This document shows, piece by piece, positions 14,621 through 26,554 of a stretch of 64,000 nt of DNA (its first letter is position 1; each line of letters begins with the position of its first letter). Position numbers and translations under genes: made by a program. A model generated the notes under the pieces. The model worked only from the letters and a program-made list of their open reading frames with translations, made no database searches and had not been told where the DNA came from. The DNA is from Stenotrophomonas sp. ESTM1D_MKCIP4_1 (GTDB taxonomy: Bacteria; Pseudomonadota; Gammaproteobacteria; Xanthomonadales; Xanthomonadaceae): positions 3,012,731-3,076,730 of the forward strand of contig NZ_CP026004.1 of the NCBI RefSeq assembly GCF_003086895.1, in the 5' to 3' direction.

Positions 14621-15907
14621 GTGAGTACCTTCCCTACGCTCGTCACGCTGGAATCGCCGCTGCTCGTCGCCTACAGCGGCGGCCTGGATTCGACCGTGCT
14701 GCTGCACTGGCTGCAGCGCTGCGCGCAGGCCAGCGGCACACCGCTCCGCGCCGTGCATGTGCACCACGGCCTGCAGGCCCGCGCCGATGACTGGGTGCGG
14801 CAGTGCCAGCAGCACTGCGATGCGCTGGGCATCGAACTGGCCGTGCATCGCGTGCAGGTCGATACCGCTTCGGGCCTGGGCCTGGAAGGTGCCGCCCGAC
14901 AGGCACGGCGTGCGGCGTTTGCCGCTGAACTTCGCGAAGGCGAAACGCTGGCGCTGGCCCAGCACCAGGACGACCAGGCCGAAACCTTCCTGCTGCGCGC
15001 CCTGCGCAGCTCCGGCATCGATGGCCTGGCCGCGATGGCCGTCGACAGCCGCCTGCACGACCACCGCCTGTGGCGGCCGCTGCTGCACACCGCACGCGAC
15101 GCGCTGCGCGACTACGCACAGACACACGCCCTGCGCTGGATCGAAGACCCCAGCAACGGCGAGGACCACGCCGACCGCAACTTCCTGCGCCTGCACGTGA
15201 TGCCGCTGCTGCGCCAACGCTGGCCGCAGGCGGCCGCCGCACTGTCCGGCAGCGCGGGGCACTGCGCACAGACCCGCGCATTGCTGGACGAGGAAGATGC
15301 CGAACTGATCGCCCACCTGGAACTTGCGCCCCGCGTGCTGTCGCTGGAACTGCTGCGCCAGGTGTCGCCCGCGCGGGGTGCGCGCGTGCTGCGTGCCTGG
15401 GTGCGCGCGCATGGCGCAGCCCCCTTGCCGGCCACGGTGCTGCGACAACTGCAGCAGGAACTGCTGGCAGCACCCGGCGATCGCCAGGCACAGGTGCGCT
15501 GGCAGGACCATGCCATCCAGCAGTGGCGCGGGCACGCCTACCTGCTGCCGGCGGTGCTGCCGGCGCTGCCGACTGACTGGCAGGCCACCTGGGATGGCCA
15601 GGCCCCGTTGCCGCTGCCGGATGGTGGGCAGCTGCGCCTGCTTGGCGGCGCGACCTTCTCCCAGCCGCTGACGGTGCGTGCACGGCAGGGCGGCGAGCGC
15701 ATCCTGCTGCCCGGCCGCACCCATTCACACGCACTGAAGGACTGCCTGCAGCGTGAACACCTGGCGCCCTGGCGGCGTGCGCAGCTGCCGCTGCTGTTCG
15801 ACGGCGCGCAGCTGCTGGCCGCGGCCGACGTGGTCGTTTCCGCATCGCTGCAGGCGTGGCTGCAGGACCACGATGCGCAGCTGCAGTGGCGACCCGGCGG
15901 CTGGTGA
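14621..15907 (+). CDS. tilS: tRNA(Ile)-lysidine synthetase TilS
   Basis: This 428-residue cytoplasmic enzyme converts C34 of tRNA-Ile(CAU) to lysidine using ATP and lysine. The PP-loop is SGGLDST (residues 19-25), and the family motifs HHGLQARADDW and ALAQHQDDQAETFLLR follow, with a C-terminal TilS domain (about 350-428). The start chosen is GTG 14621, because the in-frame extension upstream runs through repeats (Ala-Val repeats and palindromes). It is followed 36 bp later by xseB. Confidence 0.93.
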   Translation: MSTFPTLVTLESPLLVAYSGGLDSTVLLHWLQRCAQASGTPLRAVHVHHGLQARADDWVRQCQQHCDALGIELAVHRVQVDTASGLGLEGAARQARRAAFAAELREGETLALAQHQDDQAETFLLRALRSSGIDGLAAMAVDSRLHDHRLWRPLLHTARDALRDYAQTHALRWIEDPSNGEDHADRNFLRLHVMPLLRQRWPQAAAALSGSAGHCAQTRALLDEEDAELIAHLELAPRVLSLELLRQVSPARGARVLRAWVRAHGAAPLPATVLRQLQQELLAAPGDRQAQVRWQDHAIQQWRGHAYLLPAVLPALPTDWQATWDGQAPLPLPDGGQLRLLGGATFSQPLTVRARQGGERILLPGRTHSHALKDCLQREHLAPWRRAQLPLLFDGAQLLAAADVVVSASLQAWLQDHDAQLQWRPGGW

Positions 15908-15943
15908 ATTGACCCCCGCGCGGCAGCCGTCCACACTTGTCGC

Positions 15944-16204
15944 ATGGCCAAGAAGTCCCCCGAAAACGCCTCCCCTGTTGCCCAGTTCGAGCAGTCGCTC
16001 GAATCGCTGGAACAGCTGGTGGAGCAGATGGAAACCGGCGAGCTGAGCCTGGAAGCTTCGCTCAGTGCTTACGAACGCGGCGTCGGTCTGTACCGCCAGT
16101 GCCAGCAGGCGCTGGAGCAGGCCGAACTGCGCGTGCGCCTGCTCAGCGATCCGGCCCAGCCCGACACCGCAGAACCCTTCGACCCGCCCAGCCATGACGG
16201 CTGA
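15944..16204 (+). CDS. xseB: Exodeoxyribonuclease VII small subunit
   Basis: This 86-residue protein has the family core [20 protein letters not shown] and [20 protein letters not shown], a two-helix hairpin. With XseA it forms ExoVII, which degrades single-stranded DNA from both ends. It overlaps ispA by 11 nt, the classical xseB-ispA arrangement. Confidence 0.95.
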   Translation: MAKKSPENASPVAQFEQSLESLEQLVEQMETGELSLEASLSAYERGVGLYRQCQQALEQAELRVRLLSDPAQPDTAEPFDPPSHDG

Positions 16205-17072
16205 AGCGCAGTTCGCCCGCTGGCGCGACCGTATCGAAAGCCAGCTCGACGCCGCCCTTCCCTCGCCGGCCGACGCACCGCAACGCCTGCACCAGGCGAT
16301 GCGCTATTCGGTGCTGGGCGGTGGCAAGCGCATGCGCCCGCTGCTGGTGTATGCCAGCGGCCAGCTGTTCGGCGCACCGCTGGACCAGCTCGATGCCGCC
16401 GCCATGGCGGTGGAGATGATCCACGCCTATTCGCTGGTGCATGACGACCTGCCGGCGATGGACGACGACGCCCTGCGCCGCGGCAAGCCCACCACCCACA
16501 TCGCCTTCGACGAGGCCACCGCGATCCTCGCCGGCGATGCCCTGCAGACCCGTGCGTTCGGCCTGCTGGCCGATGCGCCACTGCCGGCCAGCCTGCGCGT
16601 GGCCTGCCTGCAGACCCTGGCCCATGCTTCCGGTGCATCCGGCATGTGCGGCGGCCAGGCACTGGATATCGATGCCACTGGCCAGCAGCAGTCGCTGGCC
16701 GCGCTCACCCGCATGCACGCCCTGAAGACCGGCGCCCTGATCCGCGCAGCGGTACGCATGGGCGCGCTGTGCGGCCAGGCGCCGGAAGCACAGCTGGCCC
16801 AGCTGGATGACTTTGCCGATGCACTCGGCCTGGCCTTCCAGGTCCGCGATGACATCCTCGATGTCGAAGCCAGTTCGGAACAGCTTGGCAAGACCGCCGG
16901 CAAGGACCAGGCGCAGGAAAAGAGCACGTTCCCAGCACTGCTGGGCATGGACGGCGCCAAGGCGCACCTGCGCGAATTGGCAGCACGCATGCAGTCGGTG
17001 CTGGCCGGCTACGGTGAAGAGGCCGACGCGCTGCGTGCACTGGCAACACTCGCGGTGGAACGCGACCACTGA
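16194..17072 (+). CDS. ispA: Polyprenyl (farnesyl diphosphate) synthase
   Basis: This 292-residue enzyme has the first aspartate-rich motif DDLPAMDDD (84-92), the second in VRDDILDVE (about 220), [11 protein letters not shown] for isopentenyl diphosphate binding, and HDDL/KTGAL motifs. It condenses DMAPP/GPP with IPP to farnesyl diphosphate, the precursor of undecaprenyl phosphate and quinone tails. The ATG at 16194 lies inside the 3' end of xseB, so translation is probably coupled. A hairpin terminator follows at 17097. Confidence 0.93.
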   Translation: MTAEAQFARWRDRIESQLDAALPSPADAPQRLHQAMRYSVLGGGKRMRPLLVYASGQLFGAPLDQLDAAAMAVEMIHAYSLVHDDLPAMDDDALRRGKPTTHIAFDEATAILAGDALQTRAFGLLADAPLPASLRVACLQTLAHASGASGMCGGQALDIDATGQQQSLAALTRMHALKTGALIRAAVRMGALCGQAPEAQLAQLDDFADALGLAFQVRDDILDVEASSEQLGKTAGKDQAQEKSTFPALLGMDGAKAHLRELAARMQSVLAGYGEEADALRALATLAVERDH

Positions 17073-17096
17073 TCGCGCTACCCGCGCCGCAAATGG

Positions 17097-17121
17097 AAAC
17101 GCCCGGCACTGCCGGGCGTTT
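17097..17121. terminator. Bidirectional terminator
   Basis: A perfect 11-bp stem AAACGCCCGGC / GCCGGGCGTTT with loop ACT lies between the convergent ispA and DUF4870 genes; short A and T ends suit both strands. Confidence 0.75.
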
Positions 17122-17147
17122 CTGTCTGCATCGTTGATCGTTGCCGC

Positions 17148-17510
17148 TTACTTGATCAGGCGCAGGGTGAAGGGGTAACGGTAGGTTTCGCCGTTGTTGG
17201 ACTTCACCGCAGCGATGATGCACAGGACCAGGTTGGCCACGTACACGATCGGCATCAGGATGGCACCGATGATGACGAAGCTGAGGATCACGCAGGCAAC
17301 CACCGCGATGGCCACGGTGATCTGGAAGTTCAGCGCTTCCTTCGACTGGTCGGTGACAAAGGCCTTGCCCGCATCATCCTTGTTGATCAGCCAGATGATC
17401 AGGGCACCGATGAAGCCGGTGAAGATGCCCAGCAGGTGCGCTGCCAGCGCCATGGTGCGCTGGTCGCTCGGCACGTTGGCGGCGGCCGGCACGTTATCGA
17501 AATCGCTCAC
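17148..17510 (-). CDS. DUF4870 domain-containing membrane protein
   Basis: This 120-residue protein has three hydrophobic segments (about 22-42, 64-86, 88-107) and the family pattern LAAHLLGIFTGFIGALIIWLINKDDAGK ... FVTDQSKEALNFQ. It starts at a GTG preceded by AAGGAG. DUF4870 proteins (Tic20-like fold) are small inner-membrane proteins of unknown role. Confidence 0.85.
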   Translation of the reverse strand: MSDFDNVPAAANVPSDQRTMALAAHLLGIFTGFIGALIIWLINKDDAGKAFVTDQSKEALNFQITVAIAVVACVILSFVIIGAILMPIVYVANLVLCIIAAVKSNNGETYRYPFTLRLIK

Positions 17511-17597
17511 GACAAAACTCCTTTTTTTTGGGTGGTCTTGAGCAACCGGCAGCAGGCCGGATGCGTCAGGCGCGCATAGCTTACGCCATCAATGGCA

Positions 17598-18965
17598 TCA
17601 ATCATTACCGGCGATCGTCATCCGCCCGACCAGGATGGAACCGGTGCGGATATGCGAGCGCGGGTCGACATCGCTGCCGACCGCCTCGATGGCGGCGAAC
17701 ATCTCCCGCAGATTGCCGGCGATGGTGATGCCGTCCACCGGGTACTGGATCTCGCCGTTCTCGACCTTGAAGCCTCCCGCGCCGCGCGAGTAATCGCCGG
17801 TCACCCCGTTCACGCCCTGCCCCATCAGCTCGGTCACCAGCAGGCCCTGGCCCATCTGCCGGGCGATGTCCTGCAGCGAACCGGCGTTGGCCGCCAGTTG
17901 CAGGTTGTGCACGCCACCGGCATTGGCCGTGGTCTGCAGGCCCAGCTTGCGCGCTGAATAGCTGCCCAGCACGTAGCGCTGCAGCACGCCGTCGCGGACC
18001 AGGGCCGAGGCGCGGGTGGCCACGCCGTCGCCGTCGAAGGCGGCCGAGCGCAGGCCGCGGCGCAGGTGCGGCAGTTCCTCGATCTGCATCCACGCGGGGA
18101 ACAGGGTCTGGCCCACGCTGTCCAGCAGGAAGCTGGCCTGGCGGTACAGGGCACCGCCGGACACCGCCGACAGCAGGTGGCCGACCAGGCTGCGCGCCAC
18201 TTCCGGGGCGAACAGCACCGGCATGCTGCTGGTGGGCAGCGAACGCGGCTGCAGGCGGGCCACGGTGCGCTCGGCCGCGCGGCGGCCCACATGGTCGGCC
18301 GCCTCCAGGTCCTCGCGGGCCAGGCCGCCGGTGTACCAGCCATCACGCTGCATGCCATCGCCGGTGCCGGCAATCAGCGCGCAGCCGACCGAATGGTGGG
18401 TGCCCCGCTCACGGCCGATGAAACCGTGCGAATTGGCGTAGACCGAGACGCTCTGCATGCTCGATACCGAGGCGCCGTCAGAATTGCTGATGCGCGTGTC
18501 CGCCTCGCGGCCGGCTGCTTCGCAGGCCAGCGCCAGGTCCACCGCCTCGTCGGCCTGCAGCGCCCAGGGGTGCCAACTGTCCAGATCGGGAAAATCGCGG
18601 GCCATCAGCGCGGCATCGGCCAGGCCGGCCGCCGGGTCGTCCTCGGTGTGGCGGGCGATCGCGCAGGCCTGCTCGACCGTGGCCGCCAGGCTCGCCTCGT
18701 TCAGGTCGGCCGTGCTGGCACTACCCTTGCGCCTGCCGAAATAGACGGTTACGGCAATGCCGCGGTCGCGGGTGGACTGCACGGTCTCGACCTCGCCGAG
18801 GCGGACGTTCACTTCCATCCCGCGGTCTTCACTGCAGCTCACTTCGGCCTGGCTGGCGCCCAGCGCGCGGGCGCGCTCCAGCAGCTGCTGGGAAAGGTCG
18901 GCCAGGCGTTCCAGACGGGCCGGGCTGTCGTCGCCGACGGCCACTTCAGGGGCGATCACGTTCAA
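17598..18965 (-). CDS. pmbA: Metalloprotease subunit TldE/PmbA
   Basis: This 455-residue protein is the TldE partner of TldD. It lacks the HExxxH zinc motif but has the family blocks NSDGASVSS, ADHVGRRAAERTVARL, ATRASALVRDGVLQRYVLGSYSAR and SRGAGGFKVENGEIQYPV. TldD/TldE is a cytoplasmic heterodimeric protease that matures microcin B17 and similar peptides. It is divergent from darP, with tldD just beyond, so both subunits flank darP. Confidence 0.93.
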   Translation of the reverse strand: MNVIAPEVAVGDDSPARLERLADLSQQLLERARALGASQAEVSCSEDRGMEVNVRLGEVETVQSTRDRGIAVTVYFGRRKGSASTADLNEASLAATVEQACAIARHTEDDPAAGLADAALMARDFPDLDSWHPWALQADEAVDLALACEAAGREADTRISNSDGASVSSMQSVSVYANSHGFIGRERGTHHSVGCALIAGTGDGMQRDGWYTGGLAREDLEAADHVGRRAAERTVARLQPRSLPTSSMPVLFAPEVARSLVGHLLSAVSGGALYRQASFLLDSVGQTLFPAWMQIEELPHLRRGLRSAAFDGDGVATRASALVRDGVLQRYVLGSYSARKLGLQTTANAGGVHNLQLAANAGSLQDIARQMGQGLLVTELMGQGVNGVTGDYSRGAGGFKVENGEIQYPVDGITIAGNLREMFAAIEAVGSDVDPRSHIRTGSILVGRMTIAGND

Positions 18966-19033
18966 TGCTTTATCCTGTGCGGGTTGGGCCCGGCATCACG
19001 CCGGGCGACTTTTTTTGAGATCAGGTAGGGACG

Positions 19034-19621
19034 ATGCGCGGACGCGACGAAGAAACCGGTGAATTCCACGACAAGAGCCGCAGCCAGAACCGGCGCGACG
19101 CGCTCGACGTCCTGGCCCTGGGCGAGAAACTGGTGTCGCTGACCCCGGCCCAGCTGGCGCGCCTGCCGGTGCCGGAAGACCTGCTGCCGCACATCGCCGA
19201 GTGCAAGCGGATCACCGCCCACATCGCCCACAAGCGGCAGCTGGCGTTCCTGGCCAAGCACATGCGCCGCGAAGAGGACGCCACGCTGGACGCGATCCGC
19301 GACGCGCTGGACGCCAACAGCGAAACCGGCCGCCGCGAAGTGGCGATGATGCATCGCGCCGAAGACTGGCGCGAGCGCCTGCTGGCCGAGGGTGACAAGG
19401 CGCTGGCCGCCCTGCTTGACGATTACCCGCAGGCCGACCGCCAGCAGCTTCGCACCCTGGTGCGCAACGCCCAGGCTGAAAAGGCCAAGAACAAGCCGCC
19501 GCGCGCCTACCGCGAGATCTTCCAGGTGCTGCGCACGCTGATGCTGCCGGCCGCGCTGGGCCTGAAGGCCGCGGCCGATGAGGCCGACGACGTCGAGACC
19601 GACGAAGCCGACGAGGACTGA
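19034..19621 (+). CDS. yjgA: Ribosome biogenesis factor DarP/YjgA
   Basis: This 195-residue DUF615 protein has the family signature [20 protein letters not shown] and [15 protein letters not shown]. Two long helical regions are followed by a highly acidic tail. DarP/YjgA binds pre-50S particles late in assembly. The spacing from the divergent pmbA is only 68 bp, so their promoters must overlap. Confidence 0.92.
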   Translation: MRGRDEETGEFHDKSRSQNRRDALDVLALGEKLVSLTPAQLARLPVPEDLLPHIAECKRITAHIAHKRQLAFLAKHMRREEDATLDAIRDALDANSETGRREVAMMHRAEDWRERLLAEGDKALAALLDDYPQADRQQLRTLVRNAQAEKAKNKPPRAYREIFQVLRTLMLPAALGLKAAADEADDVETDEADED

Positions 19622-19662
19622 GTCCGCGCCGGCCCGGGCGGTGGCGCTGGCCATCGCCCGGC

Positions 19663-21108
19663 TCAGGCCTGGGTACCGCCGACGGTGATGCCTTCGATCA
19701 GCAGCGAGGGCTGGCCGACGCCCACCGGCACACTCTGGCCATCCTTGCCGCAGATGCCGACGCCTTCGTCCAGGGCCAGGTCGTTGCCCACCATGCGCAC
19801 CTTCTGCATGGTTTCCGGACCGTTGCCGATCAGGGTCGCGCCCTTCACCGGCGCAGTGATCCGGCCATCCTCGATCAGGTACGCCTCGGTGGCCGAGAAC
19901 ACGTACTTGCCGCTGGTGATGTCGACCTGGCCGCCACCGAAGTTGACGGCGTACAGCCCCTTCTTCACCGACCGGATCATTTCCTGCGGGTCATGCTGGC
20001 CGGCACGCATGTAGGTGTTGGTCATGCGCGGCATGGTGAGGTGCGCGAACGACTCGCGGCGGCCGTTGCCGGTCGGCGCCATGCCCATCAGGCGCGCATT
20101 GAGGCTGTCCTGCATGTAGCCGACCAGGATGCCGTCCTCGATGAGCGTGGTGCACTGGCTCGGGTGGCCCTCGTCATCGATGTTGAGCGAGCCGCGGCGG
20201 CCGTCCAGCGTGCCGTCGTCGACGATGGTCACGCCCGGCGCGGCCACGCGCTCGCCGATGCGGCCGGCGTAGACACTGGTGCCCTTGCGGTTGAAGTCGC
20301 CTTCCAGGCCATGGCCCACCGCTTCGTGCAGCAGTACGCCGGGCCAGCCCGGGCCAAGCACCACCGGCATCACACCGGCCGGCGCCGGTACGGCTTCCAG
20401 GTTCACCAGCGCCTGGCGCAGTGCCTCGCGGGCGAAGGCTTCGGGACGGCCATCGGCGAACAGTTCGGCATAGCCATAACGGCCACCGCCGCCGGCATAG
20501 CCCGATTCACGGCGGCCGTTCTGCTCGACGATCACCTGCACGTTCAGGCGCACCAGCGGGCGCACGTCGGCGCCCAGCACACCGTCGGTACGCGCCACCA
20601 GCACGGTGTCCACGCCACCGGACAGGCTCACCATCACCTGCTTAACGCGCGGGTCGGCGGCACGCAGGTAGCCATCCAGGCGCTTGAGCACCTCCACCTT
20701 GGCCTCGTTGCCCAGGCTGTCGATCGGGTCCAGCGTCGGGTACAGCGCGCGCGCGTTGCCGCGCAGCAGCGAACGACCGGCCTGCGCGCCGCCCTCACGC
20801 GAAATCGCGCGGGCCGACTGCGCGGCAGTCAGCAGGGCATCGGCATGGATGTCATCGGAATAGGCGAAACCGGTCTTTTCACCGGCGATGGCGCGAACGC
20901 CTACGCCCTGCTCGATGGAATGGGCCCCGTCCTTGACGATGCCATCTTCCACGCTCCAGCTTTCGCGGCGGGCGTGTTGGAAGTACAGGTCGCCGAAGTC
21001 CACGCCGGGGCCGAGCAGCTGGCCGAAGGTGCGCTCCAGGCCAGCGGTATCCAGGCCACCGGGGCGCAGCAGGCGATCCTGGGCGAGGGTCAGTGCGTTA
21101 TCAGTCAT
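19663..21108 (-). CDS. tldD: Metalloprotease TldD
   Basis: This 481-residue catalytic subunit of the TldD/TldE protease has the zinc motif HEAVGH (261-266, in [20 protein letters not shown]), the family's HExxxH. It ends with [13 protein letters not shown]. It is the last gene of a maf-rng-yhdP-tldD series on this strand, 64 bp after yhdP, the standard gammaproteobacterial order. Confidence 0.95.
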   Translation of the reverse strand: MTDNALTLAQDRLLRPGGLDTAGLERTFGQLLGPGVDFGDLYFQHARRESWSVEDGIVKDGAHSIEQGVGVRAIAGEKTGFAYSDDIHADALLTAAQSARAISREGGAQAGRSLLRGNARALYPTLDPIDSLGNEAKVEVLKRLDGYLRAADPRVKQVMVSLSGGVDTVLVARTDGVLGADVRPLVRLNVQVIVEQNGRRESGYAGGGGRYGYAELFADGRPEAFAREALRQALVNLEAVPAPAGVMPVVLGPGWPGVLLHEAVGHGLEGDFNRKGTSVYAGRIGERVAAPGVTIVDDGTLDGRRGSLNIDDEGHPSQCTTLIEDGILVGYMQDSLNARLMGMAPTGNGRRESFAHLTMPRMTNTYMRAGQHDPQEMIRSVKKGLYAVNFGGGQVDITSGKYVFSATEAYLIEDGRITAPVKGATLIGNGPETMQKVRMVGNDLALDEGVGICGKDGQSVPVGVGQPSLLIEGITVGGTQA

Positions 21109-21172
21109 GGTCTCGATCTGGGGGTCTTGAGGCGGCCAGGCAAGGCCACCGGATGAACAGGGATTGCGCCGC

Positions 21173-24100
21173 TCACCGCGGCCGCGGCAGGTCAGTGACG
21201 GTCGGCGGTACGGCCGGGGCCGGCGCGGGCGGTGGGGCCGGGCTACGGTCGCGGCTGCGCTCGATCACCTCCACCTTGGGCTCCTTCCAGGGCCCGGTGA
21301 CCCGGTAGGTGCGGGCGCCGATCTCGCCCAATGGCTTGGACAATACCGCATTGGTGGCCGCACCCAGCGCCGCGCCGACCGGCCCGCCGGCCACCGCGCC
21401 GACCACGGTCAGCAGGTTGCCCGCGCGTGGGTTGACGTCGATGGTCTGGTCAAACTGCTGCTGGCGCAGATCGGTCTGGCCACGGATGGTGATGTTGGCC
21501 GCCGGGCCTTCGATCAGCACTTTGTCGGTGCGCGCCATGCCATCGGCGAACCGCATCCCGCCTTCGATATGGTTGAACGCGAAGCCCTTGGAGAAGAAGT
21601 CGCGGAAATCGAACATCAGGCGACGCGGCAGCTGGGCCACGCTGAGCAGACCGAGCACGCGGCCGGCGCCGGGGTCCAGTTCCAGCAGCTGGCCGTTGCG
21701 CGCATCGATGTCGAGCGTGCCCTGCAGGTTGCCCAGCTGGAAATCCGATGGTCCACCGGCCCAGGCCGCCTGCAGCTGCGCCTGGCCGGAGCCTCCCCGC
21801 AGCTGTCCGGCGTAGTCCAGGTTCTGCATCAGGCCGCCCAGATCCTCGCTGCGCACGTTCGCGGTCAATTCGGTCCGTGCGCCCGCGCCCTTGCCCAGCC
21901 AGCGGCCGGTGATGTCGATCTCCTGGTCGGGCGCGCGGAAGCGCAGCTCATCCACGTTCAGGCCGTTGCCCAGCGGGCGCGTGCGCAGCACGGCCTGGCC
22001 CAGCACCACCTTGCCGAACTTCAGGTCGGCGATGTCCAGCGCGAACGGCGGCAGTCTGGCCGGGTCCATGTCATCGGCACCGGTCTGCGGCCGCGCCGCT
22101 CCCGCCGCGGTTTCTGCGCCGGGGGCGGCCGGCGGCGACTGCCAGTGCACCCGGTCCAGCTGGCCGCTGATGGTCCCGCCATCGGCGTTGGGTACGCTCA
22201 GGTGGCCCGCCAGCGAAGGGCCGTCCAGCCGCACGTCCAGCGCCTGCGCGCCGGGCCGCAGCTGCAGCCGGGTCTGCTCGAAGATGCCGCCGATCAGCAT
22301 CAGTCGGCCCACCTGCACGTCCACCGCACGCAGCGGCATCGGGTCGCCGTCACCGCCCGCGCCACGGGCCAGGCCGATCCATTCCAGCGCATCCAGGGTC
22401 GGGCTGCGGCCATTGATGACCAGCCCTGCCGGCGGCGGATCGCGGTCCACGCGGTCACTGCCCATCGTGACCTGCACGCCGGTCTGGTTGTTGTGGGTGC
22501 GTGCGGCCAGGGCCAGGCGCTGACCGAATGCCACGTCGATGCGGCCATCACCCATCGGCAGCTGCGCCGATACCGAGGTGGCCAGTGCCTCCTCGGCCGG
22601 CTTGTCCAGCGGCGCCGGCAGGTCCAGGCGCGTCCCCACCAGATCCGAATGCAGGCGCAGTTCGCTCGGTGGGGCCGGCGTGCCGGGGACCGCCTTGGGC
22701 AGGTTGACCGCAATGGTCCAGGCCGAGGTGCCGTCCAGGTAAGGTTTGAGCCAGGCCATCTCCGGCGCGCGGTCGATCAGCACCTTGGCGTCCAGGCGCG
22801 CGACCAGTTCCGATTCAAAGGCCAGCGCGGGATCGCGAACATAGCCGCCGGCACGCAGGCTCAGGCGGCCGTCCTGGCCCAGATGCCGCACCGCCAACGA
22901 CTCGGCGGCGAAACCACCGCTGCCATAGCGGGCCTGGCCCTGCATCGCGTCGAATTCCAGCTGGAAACGCTTGTCGACCAGCTTCACACCGGCCAGATCC
23001 ACCGTGCCCTGCAGATGGCCGCCCCCTTCATCGTGGTGCAGCGGCTGCAGCAGGTCGAAGTGGACGTTGGCAGGCCCGCTGGCCACCAGGTTGTCGAGGG
23101 TATCGCCGTATTCCTTGTGCAGGCCACTCTGCCGCAGCATCGCCAGCAACCGGCCCGCCTCGCTCTGGCTGTCGGCACGCACGTACAGCGGCGCCTGGCC
23201 GAAATCGGCGATGCCGGCCTCGAACTTCTGCACCGCCACGCCGGCCAGGTCGCCGCGGCCCTGCATATGGAAGCCGGGTCCGATGAAGGCGATATCGGCA
23301 TCGACCTGGCCCATCACCGGCCAGTCGTGCTGGAAGCGGATGTCGCCGTTGCTGATGTGGCCGGTGGCCTCGAAGCGGCCATCATTGTGGTCGAACGGCC
23401 AATCGTCGAGATCACCGCTGACCAGACCGATGCCGCCGCGCACCTGGCCGCCCACCAGAGCGGCATCCAGCCAGTCGGTGGCGCCCTTGCTCATCCTGGA
23501 ATGGATCCAGAACCGCTTGGCAGCGGTCATCGGCACATCGTCCAGCTTGGCCGCCAGCTGCAGCCACGGGCGCGTGCCATCACCCTGGAACCAGACGCCA
23601 CCGCGCACGTCGGCCGCGTAGTTGGTGCCTTCAACGCGCATGGCGGGCGTGCCGATGCGCCAGCCACCGGCCTCGTCGCGCCAGCCGACGATCTGCCCGG
23701 CCAGGTGCAGGTCGTGGCGCTCGCCAAAGCCGGTGGGCCAATCGAACTGCAACTGCTGCTGCGGTGTCAGCTGCAGGCTGAAGCCATCGGCATCGCCTTC
23801 AAACCGCCCGCCCAGGCCACGCACGCCCGGCGCATCGCCCACGCTGGCAAAGCCCAGCGCCTGCAGCTCGCCCTGCGCCCACAGCGGGCCATCGCGCTCG
23901 CCCTGCAGCTGCAGCGCCCGCACATCCAGCTGCGGCTTGGACAAGTAAAGCCAATGGCGCAGCCCTGCATCCAACCGGTCGCTCAGCGCCAGCGCGCGCA
24001 GCGCGGTGCCAGCCTGCACGGCGCCGCTGCTGATCTGCAGCCGCTTGCCCATCCGCACCTGCAGGCCATCAAGCTGTTGCTCGTCCGGCCCGCTCTGCAG

Positions 24101-25036
24101 GCGCAGGCGCGGCACCTGCAACGCCCAGCCATCGCCCTGCCGCTGCCAGCGCAGGCGCGCCTGCACGCGCTGCAGCTGCAGGCCCGGCGTGGTCACGCCC
24201 GGCATCGGCGCGCCTTCCAGGTGCACCTCGCGCAGGTCCGAATCGGTGGTGAAGGCTACCGGCGCGAAATCGCGCAGGGTCAGCCATACGTTGAGTTCGC
24301 CCTTGCCCTCACGCAGGCGCAGGCCACCGGCCGCCAGCAGCGGCGACCAGGCATGGAAATCGACCGGATCGGCACCCAGCCACGCCTGGCCAGCACCGTG
24401 GCGCCGGTCAAGATCCAGCACCGCCGTCAGCGGCAGCGCATCGGTCTGTGCCCAGGCGCGAACGCCCACCCGCAGGCGGTCGCCATCCACGCGCAGGCGC
24501 AGGTCGATCCGCGGCAAGGTGGCATCCACGCCCAGAGCGGGCGCATGCACCCCCAGGCGGCCACCGATCACCTGCAGTTCGCCAAGCCGGCGCAACGCGT
24601 CCAGCGGATCGCCCCCGCTGCTCGACTGCGGCAGCCCACGCACCGACCAGCGGCCATCACTGCCCTGCTGCAGGTCCAGCGCGAGGCCGCGCAGGCGCAG
24701 TTCGGTCAGCGAACGGCCCGGCAGCAGGCCGCTGTACATCGACACCAGCACCTCGGCCTCGCCGATGGCCAGCCCCTGCCCGGCACCGATACGCAGCCCC
24801 TTGAGCTGCAGCAACGGGCCGCGCCGGGTCCAGGAAGTGTCCAGCTGCTCGAAACGGACCGGTTGCCCGGCCCGTTCGCTCAGCCACGCGGCGATCGCCT
24901 CGGGATGGCGCTCGGCCAGCGGCAGCAGCTGGCTGAGCGTGCCCACCAGCAGTGCCAGCACGACCAGACCGACCGCGCAGGCAGCAATGAAATGACGGCG
25001 GATCCTTCGCAGTCGCAGGCGCGGCGGCGCGCTCAT
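21173..25036 (-). CDS. yhdP: YhdP family AsmA-like envelope protein
   Basis: This 1287-residue protein has one N-terminal membrane helix (about 15-38), a long beta-rich periplasmic region of DUF3971/AsmA type, and a C-terminal AsmA-like segment (for example [20 protein letters not shown] and [11 protein letters not shown]). YhdP is a bridge-like protein thought to carry phospholipid between inner and outer membranes. The length matches the family (about 1270). The Pro/Arg-rich C-terminus is local. It lies 30 bp after rng. Confidence 0.92.
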   Translation of the reverse strand: MSAPPRLRLRRIRRHFIAACAVGLVVLALLVGTLSQLLPLAERHPEAIAAWLSERAGQPVRFEQLDTSWTRRGPLLQLKGLRIGAGQGLAIGEAEVLVSMYSGLLPGRSLTELRLRGLALDLQQGSDGRWSVRGLPQSSSGGDPLDALRRLGELQVIGGRLGVHAPALGVDATLPRIDLRLRVDGDRLRVGVRAWAQTDALPLTAVLDLDRRHGAGQAWLGADPVDFHAWSPLLAAGGLRLREGKGELNVWLTLRDFAPVAFTTDSDLREVHLEGAPMPGVTTPGLQLQRVQARLRWQRQGDGWALQVPRLRLQSGPDEQQLDGLQVRMGKRLQISSGAVQAGTALRALALSDRLDAGLRHWLYLSKPQLDVRALQLQGERDGPLWAQGELQALGFASVGDAPGVRGLGGRFEGDADGFSLQLTPQQQLQFDWPTGFGERHDLHLAGQIVGWRDEAGGWRIGTPAMRVEGTNYAADVRGGVWFQGDGTRPWLQLAAKLDDVPMTAAKRFWIHSRMSKGATDWLDAALVGGQVRGGIGLVSGDLDDWPFDHNDGRFEATGHISNGDIRFQHDWPVMGQVDADIAFIGPGFHMQGRGDLAGVAVQKFEAGIADFGQAPLYVRADSQSEAGRLLAMLRQSGLHKEYGDTLDNLVASGPANVHFDLLQPLHHDEGGGHLQGTVDLAGVKLVDKRFQLEFDAMQGQARYGSGGFAAESLAVRHLGQDGRLSLRAGGYVRDPALAFESELVARLDAKVLIDRAPEMAWLKPYLDGTSAWTIAVNLPKAVPGTPAPPSELRLHSDLVGTRLDLPAPLDKPAEEALATSVSAQLPMGDGRIDVAFGQRLALAARTHNNQTGVQVTMGSDRVDRDPPPAGLVINGRSPTLDALEWIGLARGAGGDGDPMPLRAVDVQVGRLMLIGGIFEQTRLQLRPGAQALDVRLDGPSLAGHLSVPNADGGTISGQLDRVHWQSPPAAPGAETAAGAARPQTGADDMDPARLPPFALDIADLKFGKVVLGQAVLRTRPLGNGLNVDELRFRAPDQEIDITGRWLGKGAGARTELTANVRSEDLGGLMQNLDYAGQLRGGSGQAQLQAAWAGGPSDFQLGNLQGTLDIDARNGQLLELDPGAGRVLGLLSVAQLPRRLMFDFRDFFSKGFAFNHIEGGMRFADGMARTDKVLIEGPAANITIRGQTDLRQQQFDQTIDVNPRAGNLLTVVGAVAGGPVGAALGAATNAVLSKPLGEIGARTYRVTGPWKEPKVEVIERSRDRSPAPPPAPAPAVPPTVTDLPRPR

Positions 25037-25066
25037 CGGCCCCGACCGGTGCCCGGCCTGCGTTCC

Positions 25067-26554
25067 TCAGAGCAGAACGACATCGAACTGCTCCTGCAGG
25101 TACTGCTCATCGGCCTGGAAGCGGATGCTCTTGCCGAGGAACTCCTCCAGCTCGGCCACCGCCGCCGATTCCTCATCGGTGATGCGCGCCACGACCTTGG
25201 TCGAGGCGATCACCAGCAGGCGCGCGGCATCAAACTGGCGCACCGCCCGGGTGATCTCGCGGAAGATCTCGTAGGTCACCGTCTCGGTGGTCTTGATGCT
25301 GCCGCGCCCGCTGCACTGCGGGCAGGTTTCCGACAACTGCCGTTCCAGGCTCTCCACCGTGCGCTTGCGGGTCATCTCGACCAGGCCCAGCGGCGAGAAG
25401 TCGTACACGGTGGTCTTGGCATGGTCGCGGGCCAGCGCTTTCTCCAGCGTGCGCAGCACCTGGCGGCGATGCTCGGCGTCATCCATGTCGATGAAGTCGA
25501 TGATGATGATGCCGCCCAGGTTGCGCAGCCGCAGCTGCCTGGCCACCGCCTGCGCGGCCTCCAGATTGGTGCGGAACACCGTCTCTTCCAGGTTGCGCTG
25601 GCCGAGGAACGACCCGGTGTTCACGTCGATGGTGGTCATCGCCTCGGTCTGGTCGATGACCAGATAGCCACCGGACTTCAGCGGCACCTGCTTGTCCAGC
25701 GCGCGGCCGATCTCGTCCTCCACCCCGAACATGTCGAAGATCGGCCGGTCGCCCGAATACAGTTCCAGCTTCTCGGCCAGCACCGGCATGTATTTGGCCA
25801 CGAAGGCCTGCAACTGGGCGAAGGTCTCCTTGGAATCGACCTTCACCTTGTCCACGTCCTTGCGGATCAGGTCACGCACCGAACGCAGCGGCAGGCTCAG
25901 GTCTTCATAGATGTTGCTGCACGACGGTGCTTCGCGGCCGCGGCGCTCGACCACGTTCCAGACGCGCGACAGGTAGGCCACGTCCTCGGCGATGGCCTCG
26001 GCCGGCTGCCCTTCGGCGTTGGTGCGCACGATGTAACCGTAGCCGCCATGCTGGGCCGAAAGTTCGGTCACCAGCGACTTCAACCGCGCACGCTCGCCTT
26101 CATCCTCGATGCGCGCCGACACGCCCACCACCTTGGACTGCGGCAGCAGCACCATGTAGCGCGAGGGAATGCTGATCTGCGTGGTCAGGCGCGCGCCCTT
26201 GGTACCGATCGGGTCCTTCACCACCTGCACCACGATGTCCTGGCCGTCGCGCAGCAGCTCGACGATGGGCACGCTGGACGGCGGCGGCAGGGTGGTGTTC
26301 TCGGTATCGGCACTGGCCACCGGGGCCGGCCGCACCACATCGTTGGCGTGCAGGAACGCGGCGCGCTCCAGGCCGACCTCGACGAAGGCCGCCTGCATGC
26401 CAGGCATGACCCGCTGCACCTTGCCCTTGTAGATGTTGCCGACCACGCCGCGGCGCCAGCCACGTTCGATGTGCAGCTCCTGCAGCATGCCGTTTTCGAT
26501 CACCGCCACGCGGGTCTCGCGCGGCGTCACATTGACCAGGATTTCCTCAGACAT
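25067..26554 (-). CDS. rng: Ribonuclease G
   Basis: This 495-residue protein has an S1 RNA-binding domain near the N-terminus (about 35-125), catalytic Asp residues in [13 protein letters not shown], and the Zn-link [11 protein letters not shown] (about 410). RNase G processes the 5' end of 16S rRNA and degrades mRNA. It is short, like E. coli Rng (489), and lacks RNase E's scaffold tail. The ATG at 26554 overlaps the maf 3' end by 8 nt. Confidence 0.95.
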   Translation of the reverse strand: MSEEILVNVTPRETRVAVIENGMLQELHIERGWRRGVVGNIYKGKVQRVMPGMQAAFVEVGLERAAFLHANDVVRPAPVASADTENTTLPPPSSVPIVELLRDGQDIVVQVVKDPIGTKGARLTTQISIPSRYMVLLPQSKVVGVSARIEDEGERARLKSLVTELSAQHGGYGYIVRTNAEGQPAEAIAEDVAYLSRVWNVVERRGREAPSCSNIYEDLSLPLRSVRDLIRKDVDKVKVDSKETFAQLQAFVAKYMPVLAEKLELYSGDRPIFDMFGVEDEIGRALDKQVPLKSGGYLVIDQTEAMTTIDVNTGSFLGQRNLEETVFRTNLEAAQAVARQLRLRNLGGIIIIDFIDMDDAEHRRQVLRTLEKALARDHAKTTVYDFSPLGLVEMTRKRTVESLERQLSETCPQCSGRGSIKTTETVTYEIFREITRAVRQFDAARLLVIASTKVVARITDEESAAVAELEEFLGKSIRFQADEQYLQEQFDVVLL